From: a virus
Length of the DNA: 25,329 nt
Virus record (IMG/VR): IMGVR_UViG_3300038366_000017
Location: 1 to 25,329 of that record
Strand: one strand, 5' to 3'
Within the stretch, counting starts at the first letter, position 1. Each line of letters begins with the position of its first letter. This document shows positions 7,020-13,880 of the stretch, piece by piece. The translations under genes and the position numbers were made by a program. The notes beneath the pieces are model-generated. The model worked only from the letters and a program-made list of their open reading frames with translations. It searched no databases and was not told the DNA's origin.

Positions 7020-7379
7020 ATGAATTTGAAAGAGAGAATACTAATATTTATATCTATAGTACTAATACTGATCTCTATAGGTATATTGTCGGATTTTATA
7101 ATGATTGGACAAGGTACATCTATGGGTGACAAGTATGGACGGATAGGTATTGCAGACCCAACCGTGGACGCTTCAGATTTAGAATCAGGTGATTTTATAA
7201 CATTTACAAATGAGTGTGGCGATAATATTGGACATAGAATAATCAAGATTAACGGAGAATGGTACACTAAGGGAGACGGTAACTCAGGAGTCGATGCAGG
7301 GGATTGTTACCTATTTGGATTTCAAGACAAGAGCGAGCTAGATGTAAACTCTAGAGTGATTTGGTCGGTAGGTATTTAG
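7020..7379 (+). CDS. Putative viral type I signal peptidase (S26B-like)
   Basis: This 119-residue protein has one N-terminal membrane anchor (about 5-29). An outer domain follows that matches archaeal/ER signal peptidase I in order: GTSM with the candidate nucleophile Ser34, SGDFITF (56-62), HRIIKINGEWY with His72, and TKGDGNSGVDAGD (83-95) with Asp86 and Asp92. Archaeal enzymes use Ser, His and Asp in these motifs, so the catalytic set seems intact. It is shorter than most cellular enzymes. It might mature viral membrane or surface proteins. A non-catalytic relative is possible. The TTG at 7017 is in frame, but the ATG at 7020 fits the class 2 spacing. Placement between portal and protease genes is unusual. 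Confidence 0.72.
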   Translation: MNLKERILIFISIVLILISIGILSDFIMIGQGTSMGDKYGRIGIADPTVDASDLESGDFITFTNECGDNIGHRIIKINGEWYTKGDGNSGVDAGDCYLFGFQDKSELDVNSRVIWSVGI

Positions 7380-7389
7380 GGTTTTAGAC
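7375..7389 (+). promoter_or_regulatory. Class 2 promoter overlapping a stop codon
   Basis: TTTAGGGTTTTAGAC begins 28 bases before the ATG at 7403 and contains the TAG stop (7377-7379) of the peptidase-like gene. Confidence 0.6.
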
Positions 7390-7402
7390 ATATATATTAT
7401 AT

Positions 7403-7516
7403 ATGAGAATAACAACAATAAACTTCGCGATATGTGTTTTCCTAGGTCTAGCGATGGTTGTATCAGTAGCACTATTCGCAATCGGGTTCGAGTGCGCTAC
7501 ATCATCCATCTCATAA
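7403..7516 (+). CDS. 37-residue single-span membrane peptide
   Basis: The frame reads MRITTINFAICVFLGLAMVV and on to IGFECATSSIS, then TAA. Residues about 7-28 form one membrane helix, with a short polar tail containing one Cys. It is too short for usual gene finders, but the class 2 box sits at exactly 28 bases upstream, which strongly supports translation. Function is unknown. It directly follows the signal peptidase-like gene and could be its partner, its substrate or a lysis-type peptide. The sequence does not decide between these. Confidence 0.6.
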   Translation: MRITTINFAICVFLGLAMVVSVALFAIGFECATSSIS

Positions 7517-7521
7517 AAACT

Positions 7522-7536
7522 TTTAGGCTTGCAAGT
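7522..7536 (+). promoter_or_regulatory. Class 2-like box without a following ATG
   Basis: TTTAGGCTTGCAAGT has the TTTAGG start of class 2. A start 28 bases on would fall at about 7550, where no reading frame begins but a hairpin RNA would. Confidence 0.4.
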
Positions 7537-7549
7537 ATAACATTATAAT

Positions 7550-7615
7550 ACAATAGTTGGACAAAGTGTTTTGTTGTTTTTTCACTTGTGTCCGCTATTG
7601 TTACGCGGGTTTTTA
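7550..7615 (+). ncRNA. Possible small structured RNA
   Basis: Between two genes lies a hairpin: GGACAAAGTG (7559-7568) pairs with CACTTGTGTCC (7583-7593) with one bulged G and a T-rich 14-base loop. A second short hairpin, CCGC (7592-7595) with GCGG (7605-7608), is followed by GTTTTT (7609-7614). A class 2-like box ends 14 bases before the expected start at about 7550. Promoter, fold and terminator fit a ~65-base RNA. Alternatively, the whole is a double terminator of the upstream gene. Confidence 0.35.
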
Positions 7616-7645
7616 TTCCATCCATACCTTTTTATGCGCCAGACA

Positions 7646-7660
7646 TTTAGGATTATAGAC
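7646..7660 (+). promoter_or_regulatory. Class 2 promoter
   Basis: TTTAGGATTATAGAC begins 28 bases before the ATG at 7674 with a 13-base spacer. It is the best example of the class 2 consensus. Confidence 0.65.
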
Positions 7661-7673
7661 ACATATATATAAT

Positions 7674-8066
7674 ATGAATTTAACATACAAAAAATTAATA
7701 ACTGAGGTTAGCGAAATAGAGCGAGAAATGAACAGAAGATATACTGGTTTTGGTGATGTAGAAGATGAGTACGAAGACGCTGAGAAAGTAACGAATAAAG
7801 GTATAGTATCGATTGCGATAAACAAAATAAATATGGATGTAGAACCACGAGGTGAGAGAGTCTACGCGGACGATGAGATTGTAGTATTTGAGTTCCCTAA
7901 TTTCGATGATGTGGCTGAAGAAATATCTATAATAACAGCACCGATGAAAACAAAAGAAGCAGTCGAAGAGGTAAGGTCTCTATATTCGGACGTAGTATCT
8001 CAATCCGATAGATTTGACCTAGAAGATTCAAACGACTACGTTATATACTCAAAGGATTTTCTTTAA
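7674..8066 (+). CDS. Unknown acidic protein
   Basis: This is a 130-residue acidic protein that I do not recognise. Residues 5-40 look helical and charged. A strand-rich stretch (about 43-90, including EIVVFEF) follows, and a helix at 95-110. It has its own class 2 promoter. Its TAA stop (8064-8066) is the first part of the TAATACT box that drives the protease gene, so the two transcription units abut with no spare base. It belongs to the accessory island between portal and protease. Confidence 0.65.
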   Translation: MNLTYKKLITEVSEIEREMNRRYTGFGDVEDEYEDAEKVTNKGIVSIAINKINMDVEPRGERVYADDEIVVFEFPNFDDVAEEISIITAPMKTKEAVEEVRSLYSDVVSQSDRFDLEDSNDYVIYSKDFL

Positions 8067-8070
8067 TACT
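8064..8070 (+). promoter_or_regulatory. Class 1 promoter of the protease gene
   Basis: TAATACT is followed by GTTTTGAG and, after 21 bases in total, the ATG at 8092. The box includes the TAA stop of the previous gene. Confidence 0.65.
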
Positions 8071-8091
8071 GTTTTGAGTCTTTTTTAGTGT

Positions 8092-9630
8092 ATGGTAGAT
8101 TTGAGTCTCGATAAAATTGACTTTTCCGAGCTTCGCGTGAGTCGTGAAGATATAGAGAACTGGGTAGACAATAATAAGAGTATTCTTAAAGAGCAAGATA
8201 TACGACAGCTATGGCTTGACTTAGAAGTTAATGTCCTTAGCACAGTTGAGAATCCAGCTCACCCGTCGGAAGTGGTAGCGATGAAATCAGAAGATGGGGA
8301 TAGCTACACTCGAGAAGTACCAGCACTAAAATCGGAAGATGAACAGATAATCAAAGCACCCGCTATGGTCGCGGATAGACCTGACAGAGAAGGAGATCTC
8401 GTCCCTTCTCCTGTTGTAGAGTCTAGTGCACACGACTTCCTCAAGAACAAGAGAATCGACGAGGTAGACAGCGACCACGAAACGCCTATCGGTTCAGAGC
8501 AATCACTAACGGAGAGAGGTAGCGTAGTCGAGTCTTGGATATTGGCAGAAGACAAGTCGTATGAAACGGTTGACGGTGAAAGTATAGATTACCAAAAAGG
8601 AGATTGGATGGTCAAAATCGAGATAACTGATGACGAGACTTGGGATAGGTTCAAGAGTGGAGAGTTAACAGGTCTCTCAATTATGGGTAGACCTGAATTT
8701 GTGGAACTATCTAATACAGTAATACAAGAAGAAGACAATAATAAAGATATGACAGAAGAAAAAGAATCTATGGAAGAGGTCGCGGAAATGGTATCAGATT
8801 TGATTGGAGATATGGACAAAGATGACGCTATGACTATGCTCGAAAGAATGGACGGAGATGATGATAATGCGGACGAGGATAGTATGCACGATGACGAGGA
8901 TGAGGACGAGGAAGATGACGAAGAAAAAGACATACCTACGGAAGTTCTAGAAGAGGCACAGCTACTCTTTTCCGACGAAGATAGAGCCGAGGCAATTGCA
9001 GGACTTCTAGGTATGGACGGAACTCATACGCACCAACTCGACGGTGAGGAATTCTATATGCCTGCTGAAGACCACGACGAATACGAGGACGCTTTAGATG
9101 AGATAGAGGAAGAAGATATGCACGGAGAAGATGAGGATGAGGAAGACGATGAGGATGAGGATGAGGATAGTATGCACGAAGATAAGGACGAAGAGGTAGA
9201 AGAAGACCTCGATAACCCAGAATTTAGATCGGGTGATGCGGTAATGTGGAGCTCTCAAGATACGCCTGTGCACGGACGGGTCAACGACACACACGAGCAA
9301 TATAGCCCTGCTGAAGGAGTAACAATCACAGGAGAAGAAGGCGAAGCCGTATATAGTATCTACGAATATGATGACTCACTAGAAGACCCTGTATTTAGGG
9401 ATAGTCCTTCAAATCCAAACATAGCAAAGCCAGAGAGCAGTCTTTCAGAATCAACTAAGGATATGCCTCCAGCCTCGGACAGTAACTTTGGAACAGAGAA
9501 CGAGGAAGAAAAAGAACAAACTGAAGAGGAGAAAGAAATAGATAGAGTAGTCAGCGAAGAGCCACAAGGGGAAGAAACAGTAGGCGAGGACGATGTAGAT
9601 GACCGATTCAAGGGTCTTATGGATTACTAA
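8092..9630 (+). CDS. XkdF-type prohead protease fused to acidic scaffold
   Basis: This 512-residue protein should assemble the prohead and then cleave head proteins. Residues about 85-205 match the phage serine protease family XkdF (S78_2): PDREGDLV (97-104), SSAHDFLKN (111-119), candidate His129, VVESWI with candidate Ser148, and ITDDETWDRFKSGELTGLSI. Residues 214-375 are extremely acidic, with long Asp/Glu runs that may work as scaffold. Within them lies a THTHQLDGEEFYMP (311-324) motif seen in other phage head proteins. Residues about 376-460 resemble a small Tudor-like domain (Hva1_TUDOR type): FRSGDAVMWSS, an IYEYD strand, then AKPESSLSES. It sits directly before the capsid gene, as expected. 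Confidence 0.88.
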   Translation: MVDLSLDKIDFSELRVSREDIENWVDNNKSILKEQDIRQLWLDLEVNVLSTVENPAHPSEVVAMKSEDGDSYTREVPALKSEDEQIIKAPAMVADRPDREGDLVPSPVVESSAHDFLKNKRIDEVDSDHETPIGSEQSLTERGSVVESWILAEDKSYETVDGESIDYQKGDWMVKIEITDDETWDRFKSGELTGLSIMGRPEFVELSNTVIQEEDNNKDMTEEKESMEEVAEMVSDLIGDMDKDDAMTMLERMDGDDDNADEDSMHDDEDEDEEDDEEKDIPTEVLEEAQLLFSDEDRAEAIAGLLGMDGTHTHQLDGEEFYMPAEDHDEYEDALDEIEEEDMHGEDEDEEDDEDEDEDSMHEDKDEEVEEDLDNPEFRSGDAVMWSSQDTPVHGRVNDTHEQYSPAEGVTITGEEGEAVYSIYEYDDSLEDPVFRDSPSNPNIAKPESSLSESTKDMPPASDSNFGTENEEEKEQTEEEKEIDRVVSEEPQGEETVGEDDVDDRFKGLMDY

Positions 9631-9684
9631 TTTTTACATTACACCGTTACACATCTGTTTTATATTGACTGTAATCTAAAAGGG

Positions 9685-9691
9685 TAATACT
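9685..9691 (+). promoter_or_regulatory. Class 1 promoter of the capsid gene
   Basis: TAATACT is followed by 23 bases and the ATG at 9715. The 84-base gap before the capsid gene (9631-9714) holds a short TTTTT (9631-9635) after the protease stop and otherwise only this promoter. Confidence 0.6.
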
Positions 9692-9714
9692 AAACCCTAA
9701 CATATGTATGTTAT

Positions 9715-10788
9715 ATGAGTCAAAGAAATGCGATTAAGACTGTTAAAATGGACTCAATACCAGAGTCACCATTAACACAGCGAGTAAAGAATAGTGAACT
9801 TGATGCAGTAACTTATTACGATCCTGAAGGTCGTATCGGAGAAGAAAAGAACGAACTCCCCGAGATGCACGAGCAGGTTAAAGAACATCAAAAGAAACTT
9901 GCAGATGCTCTAGAAGATGTTGGATCAGGAGAAGCGTTCAGCGTAGCGATGAAGGCTATGGACACGAGCAGAATATCTGTACCGACATTCACCAGTCCAG
10001 AAGTCAGGATTGGAGATGAGGAACAGCTCCCTATAGTATCTACTAGCCCACGCGTAGCAGTTAGTGAGCAAGTACGAAGACACGACGAAGTTGTGAACAT
10101 AAAAGGTGTTGACACCGCATCCGAAGGTGGAGACCTTGCTGAGTTTGACGATGATATCGTAACACACGAGTACGAAATAGATACAGCGTACGGACGAGAG
10201 TCAACGGTTACAGACCTCGTAAAGCTTTCCGCTGAAGATAAAGCACCATCACAGACTGAAGAAGAGCTTAACGCTGAGGCAATAAGAAGGTTCGAAGAGA
10301 GCTATGCACTCGACGGAACTCAAGCAAACGTCAACTTTGAAGGAGTTAGGGACTTCGCAACCGCTCAAGGATTGGTCGAGAACAACGCGACTAAAGGCAT
10401 AATCGCCAGAGTTCGAGACGCTATCACATACCTCGAGAGTGTAGGAGTTTCGACCTCGGATGGTATGATAGTTATGAACCACGCTCTATACAGAGACCTG
10501 AAGGACGCTTTGGAAGACAGACAGAGATTCCGACAAGTAGAAGAAGAAACGGATCTTGGAATCAGACAGCTTACTCTAGATGGCTTCACAATCCGAAGAA
10601 GCAATCAGGCAAGTGCTGACACGATTTACGGATTTGACGCTTCAGTCAACAGGTTCGAGATGTTGGAAGACTTGTCGATGAAGCCACAGCCAGCTAGCGG
10701 ATTGCAGGACAAATTCTTGAATTATGTTTACGGAGAATACGTAAGCGTTGAGCAGACGAAGAATTACCTGTCCGAACCGACTAACTAA
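9715..10788 (+). CDS. Major capsid protein (HK97 fold expected)
   Basis: This 357-residue protein is called from position and size: it directly follows the protease/scaffold gene and precedes the connector genes. Its layout fits an HK97-type shell protein. There is a charged N-terminal helix region (residues 30-75), a middle with LDGTQ and FATAQGLVENNA, then GMIVMNHALYRDLKDALE (P-domain-like) and a TIYGFDASVNRFEMLEDLS stretch near the end. Compared with its neighbours the reading frame is rich in GC-ending codons, as expected for the most expressed gene. It ends in SEPTN, the same five residues that end the tail tube protein. It has its own class 1 promoter and a T-rich terminator, so it forms a separate transcription unit. 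Confidence 0.85.
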   Translation: MSQRNAIKTVKMDSIPESPLTQRVKNSELDAVTYYDPEGRIGEEKNELPEMHEQVKEHQKKLADALEDVGSGEAFSVAMKAMDTSRISVPTFTSPEVRIGDEEQLPIVSTSPRVAVSEQVRRHDEVVNIKGVDTASEGGDLAEFDDDIVTHEYEIDTAYGRESTVTDLVKLSAEDKAPSQTEEELNAEAIRRFEESYALDGTQANVNFEGVRDFATAQGLVENNATKGIIARVRDAITYLESVGVSTSDGMIVMNHALYRDLKDALEDRQRFRQVEEETDLGIRQLTLDGFTIRRSNQASADTIYGFDASVNRFEMLEDLSMKPQPASGLQDKFLNYVYGEYVSVEQTKNYLSEPTN

Positions 10789-10796
10789 ATAATCTA

Positions 10797-10821
10797 GCTT
10801 TTTAATTTTTTTCTTATTTTC
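10797..10821 (+). terminator. T-rich terminator after the capsid gene
   Basis: Several T-runs (five to seven T each) follow the capsid stop within 35 bases and end directly before the next class 1 box. They match archaeal oligo-T termination. Confidence 0.6.
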
Positions 10822-10828
10822 TAATACT
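10822..10828 (+). promoter_or_regulatory. Class 1 promoter of the connector operon
   Basis: TAATACT is followed by 22 bases and the ATG at 10851. Confidence 0.65.
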
Positions 10829-10850
10829 GTTAAGATACATCTATACTAAT

Positions 10851-11561
10851 ATGCCTACAGGTAGCCCTATCAATCCAGACGTGTTATATTCAGATGTATC
10901 AGATGTAAAACGATTAACGAGAGGAGAAGATACTAACCTAAACGATACAGATATAGAAGAATTCATCAAGCAGAAAACAAGACGTATAGAAAAAGAGACA
11001 GGTACGGGATTCAGAGAGTTAGAGCTTTCAGACGTGGTGCTAGATGTAACGCCTACGTCCGAACAGAAGAGAGGAAAATTAAATCAAAGGAGAAGATACT
11101 CAGCCAACACAGACGGGTTCACTTCTTCAGCCTCGACAGATAAATTTATAAAAGTCAATCTTCCAAACGACAGGATTCGAAGTATAGAAAAAATCGAACT
11201 AATAACAGACCAGTCCGATGGCTATGAAGATATAACGAGCAAGAAAGGAGAAGAATATCGAGTCATAAACAAACGTGATGGAGTTATACAAATCGACCAC
11301 TTGGCTTTTGACCGTACCTTATCTGGAAGAAAAGCACCCGACCGATATAAGGGTGCAAAAGTTAGACTTACCTACAGATATGGTCGGGATAGTGTCAGAC
11401 CTGATATACGCGAGGCGTGTGCGAAGTTAGCTTGCTACGAGTTGATAAATAGCGACGCGTTCGGTGATACTCGTTCGGACGAATCTGGTTTTGTAGCACC
11501 TAGTGAGTTTACTGAAAGAATAAAACAAGAAGCATACGATATTATAGACAGTTACAAATGA
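10851..11561 (+). CDS. Head-tail connector (adaptor)
   Basis: This 236-residue protein probably docks under the portal ring, as HK97 gp6 and SPP1 gp15 do. The helical N-terminus begins with DVSDVKRLTRGED and NDTDIEEFIKQKTRRIEKETG, the usual layout of adaptor proteins. The C-terminal VRLTYRYGRDSVRPDIREAC and KLACYELINSD match the strand plus helix found in that group. The middle is strand-rich. The gene overlaps the next by four bases (ATGA), which indicates coupled translation from one mRNA. Confidence 0.75.
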   Translation: MPTGSPINPDVLYSDVSDVKRLTRGEDTNLNDTDIEEFIKQKTRRIEKETGTGFRELELSDVVLDVTPTSEQKRGKLNQRRRYSANTDGFTSSASTDKFIKVNLPNDRIRSIEKIELITDQSDGYEDITSKKGEEYRVINKRDGVIQIDHLAFDRTLSGRKAPDRYKGAKVRLTYRYGRDSVRPDIREACAKLACYELINSDAFGDTRSDESGFVAPSEFTERIKQEAYDIIDSYK

Positions 11562-12085
11562 CAGACTTTACTTTCAATCAAAATATAGACCTTTCTGTTT
11601 TAGATGAGTTTTTTGAGTCAGTAGAGAGAGCACAGGGTATAGTAGCATATCAAGCACCCTATGCACTCTACGTAGAAGTAGACACTTCTTATGATAGAGG
11701 TCTAAAGCCACCACTACAGCCTTTGTTAGAATGGACACAGAGAAACATAACAGCCGATATTAACGAAGCAAGACCGATAGCTTATGCAATCCAAGAAAAG
11801 ATATTTCAGGAAGGTATAAAGGGCGAATACTACCTTATCACTACAAAAAAGGAATGGGAGACTAAGTGGGAATCTGTAGTTGAGAATTATAACGATGCAG
11901 ATCCAACAGCTCCAGAACAAATCGTCGAGGATATACTAGCAGGTATTCTCGAAGATAGTAATGACAAGCTGAACCGAGCAGGAAAAAACGATACAGGGAA
12001 TCTTATCGATAGTGGTATAGTTCTGATGGGAGCTGATCCCGAAAACCGCAACGTCGAGGAGATTGACCCGTCGGGTTTTGTCTAA
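11558..12085 (+). CDS. Head-tail joining protein (HK97 gp10-like, tentative)
   Basis: This 175-residue protein resembles the HK97 gp10-type neck or tail-completion group. YALYVEVDTSYDRGLKPPLQPLLEW (residues 35-59) has the YAxYVE-T and PP-L-P-L-W pattern of that family. A mixed helical C-terminal half follows. It starts with ATGA, overlapping the stop of the connector gene, and has no separate promoter. Its TAA stop (12083-12085) lies inside the class 1 box of the next gene. The order connector, joining protein, terminator, tube is the standard siphovirus order. Confidence 0.6.
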   Translation: MTDFTFNQNIDLSVLDEFFESVERAQGIVAYQAPYALYVEVDTSYDRGLKPPLQPLLEWTQRNITADINEARPIAYAIQEKIFQEGIKGEYYLITTKKEWETKWESVVENYNDADPTAPEQIVEDILAGILEDSNDKLNRAGKNDTGNLIDSGIVLMGADPENRNVEEIDPSGFV

Positions 12086-12089
12086 TACT
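12083..12089 (+). promoter_or_regulatory. Class 1 promoter
   Basis: TAATACT followed by GTTTTGACTTG; the ATG at 12112 comes 22 bases after the box. The box begins with the stop codon of the previous gene. Confidence 0.65.
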
Positions 12090-12111
12090 GTTTTGACTTG
12101 TTCTTATATAT

Positions 12112-12549
12112 ATGCCTTTAGACTTAGATGCGAGGACTGTTGTTCGTGACATACTACAGAATGACTATAACGAGACACCAGTCCCAGATATATTTTTGAC
12201 GGAGAGCCGAGATAGCAAAATATCAACGCCAGAACCAGATGAGATAATAATACAAGAAGACACAGTTAGAAATATAGAGCAAGCAGATATTGGTTACAAT
12301 ACTCTAGATATAACAGTAACAATTATATTAGAGATTAAGTCGAGAGAGGGTAATACGAGAGAGATTAAAAACGAGGTTCAACGGATATTGATGGACAACC
12401 GTACATCAGTCCGAGGTCTTGATGGTGGATATGATAGAATCGAGCCACCACAGGAAGAAATAAAAGACCCTGCAGTTAGAGAAGGACAGACAACGATAAC
12501 AGTAGACTTGGTTAAGTACAACGCTGAAGCCGATACAGTTTTTAACTAA
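12112..12549 (+). CDS. Tail terminator / completion protein (tentative)
   Basis: This 145-residue acidic protein sits directly before the tail tube gene, the usual place of the tail terminator. The visible pattern fits a small alpha-beta fold: helix 5-18, strand with NTLDITVTIILEIKS (63-77), helix TREIKNEVQRILMD, and a final strand with TTITVDLVKYNA. This alternation is common in tail terminators. No single motif proves the call, so position carries most of the weight. Confidence 0.5.
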   Translation: MPLDLDARTVVRDILQNDYNETPVPDIFLTESRDSKISTPEPDEIIIQEDTVRNIEQADIGYNTLDITVTIILEIKSREGNTREIKNEVQRILMDNRTSVRGLDGGYDRIEPPQEEIKDPAVREGQTTITVDLVKYNAEADTVFN

Positions 12550-12554
12550 TAACC

Positions 12555-12561
12555 TAATACT
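12555..12561 (+). promoter_or_regulatory. Class 1 promoter of the tail tube gene
   Basis: TAATACT followed by GTTTTGACTTG; the ATG at 12584 comes 22 bases after the box. The 18 bases from 12555 are identical to those from 12083. Confidence 0.65.
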
Positions 12562-12583
12562 GTTTTGACTTGTTTTTGTACAT

Positions 12584-13513
12584 ATGCCAAGACCTTTCAA
12601 ACACGAAGATGGAGATTTCCTGATAAAAAAAGAGACAGACCAAGGAGTGTCTGTTACTCCTGACAGAAGACTCGGACATATAATAGACTCTATTTCGCTT
12701 CCCGACGTAGATAAAGAGCACGAAGAACAGTATTTTGTAGGTGGAGACGGTATTTCAGCAGATGACCTGAGACACGGAGTTAACGAATATACAGGAGGTA
12801 GTGTTACTGTCAAGCCAGTCGATGAGTTGCCTTTTGAATTGCTATTAGGAACTAATCTAAATGGAGGAGCAATTAGCTTAGTATCTGAGGAAGATGAACA
12901 CCTATCTGCTACGGTACAAGCTATCTACAATCGTAGCAACGACCCAGATTTAGTCCGAGAATTCAAAGGATGTGTATTCGGTAGCGGAGATATAACTCTT
13001 GATGGTAATGATGACCTGCTTTTAGAACTCGATTTTGATGCACTTGAAGAAGAAGTAGGAGCAACAAAAGGCACAGCTTCAGGTACAACGCTCTCTGAAC
13101 AAGGCTTTAGTTTTGCAGACCAAGCTAGCAACTTGTCGGTATTTGGAGCACAGTTCTCCCGTCTGAATGATTTCACTCTGTCAATAGATAAAAATACAGA
13201 GGTAAAGAACTATCTGAACTCTACAGAGCCACGAGATCCTGACGAGATATTGTTGAACAACGCAGAGATAACAATAGACGCGACGATAACAGTATCAGAC
13301 TCAGCAATAATTAACGAGCTTTTGGATGGTACAAATCAGTTTACGACTAGTATCGGTTTTGTTAACGACGCTGGTAAGTCTCTCGAGATTTCTGCATCAG
13401 GATGCAAAATAAGGTCTGCACCACACGACCTAGTTGAAGAGGGCTCGGTCGATGTTGATGTTGAGATAGTAGCGTCGGATGTTCAAGTAGGATATTCTGA
13501 ACCTACAAATTAA
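12584..13513 (+). CDS. Major tail tube protein
   Basis: This 309-residue, strand-rich, acidic protein should form the stacked hexamer rings of the tail tube. Family features include the opening with FLIKKET and SVTPDRRLGHIIDS, a VNEYTGGSVTVKP strand pair, a SEQGFSF insertion and the FTLSIDKNTEVKNYLNSTEPRDP segment. The closing SVDVDVEIVASDVQVGYSEP also fits. It precedes the chaperone pair and tape measure, as tube genes do. The size is at the large end, which suggests an extra surface domain. No sheath gene follows it, which supports a non-contractile tail. Confidence 0.8.
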   Translation: MPRPFKHEDGDFLIKKETDQGVSVTPDRRLGHIIDSISLPDVDKEHEEQYFVGGDGISADDLRHGVNEYTGGSVTVKPVDELPFELLLGTNLNGGAISLVSEEDEHLSATVQAIYNRSNDPDLVREFKGCVFGSGDITLDGNDDLLLELDFDALEEEVGATKGTASGTTLSEQGFSFADQASNLSVFGAQFSRLNDFTLSIDKNTEVKNYLNSTEPRDPDEILLNNAEITIDATITVSDSAIINELLDGTNQFTTSIGFVNDAGKSLEISASGCKIRSAPHDLVEEGSVDVDVEIVASDVQVGYSEPTN

Positions 13514-13516
13514 GAC

Positions 13517-13523
13517 TTTTACG
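13517..13523 (+). promoter_or_regulatory. Possible class 1-like promoter of the chaperone gene
   Basis: TTTTACG is followed by 21 bases and the ATG at 13545. It is a weak variant of TAATACT. Confidence 0.35.
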
Positions 13524-13544
13524 GTAACAAACTAATTATAATTT

Positions 13545-13880
13545 ATGTCTGATGAGATAAATCTAGAAGACCATATTGTGCAAGATAGTAAGGAACGAGT
13601 AGAGATACAGTCAAACGGCGATACTCTCTGGTTTGATATTCGTGAATTGTCTGGCTACGAGATTTCGGAGATAGAGGATAACAGTTTATCTATATCACAG
13701 AATGGCGATGTTGACCTAGACACAGATGAGTTTAGACTACAGATGCTACGTACAAAAATACAAGATACGAATGTTCCTAACCTTCCAGTATTTCTAAAAC
13801 GATGTCCTGATGAGATTTATAGCGAGCTACTCGAACACGTCAACGACCCAATATCTGATGAGGATAACGAGGGAAACTAG
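13545..13880 (+). CDS. Tail assembly chaperone, G-like product
   Basis: This 111-residue protein lies between the tail tube and the tape measure, as lambda gpG does. Chaperones of this group bind the tape measure protein while the tube grows. Visible features are a strand-rich start (WFDIRELSGYEI), a helical centre (EFRLQMLRTKIQD) and an acidic end. The gene ends in GGGAAAC then TAG, a classic slippery heptamer placed in the proper phase. A fraction of ribosomes should shift back one base here and make a longer GT-like fusion with the downstream frame (13877-14074). Both forms are normally needed in a fixed ratio. Confidence 0.82.
   Translation: MSDEINLEDHIVQDSKERVEIQSNGDTLWFDIRELSGYEISEIEDNSLSISQNGDVDLDTDEFRLQMLRTKIQDTNVPNLPVFLKRCPDEIYSELLEHVNDPISDEDNEGN
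13871..13877 (+). promoter_or_regulatory. -1 frameshift slippery heptamer GGGAAAC
   Basis: The zero-frame codons are GAG GGA AAC TAG, which gives the phase G GGA AAC required for a simultaneous -1 slip to GGG AAA. The zero-frame stop follows at once. The -1 frame is then open to 14074. I see no strong hairpin after it, so the stop codon or context may act as stimulator. Confidence 0.82.

Noticed and set aside
8589-9300. Minus-strand Ser-rich and hydrophobic open frames
   Set aside because: They are complements of the GAN-rich Asp/Glu codons of the scaffold region and carry no information of their own.
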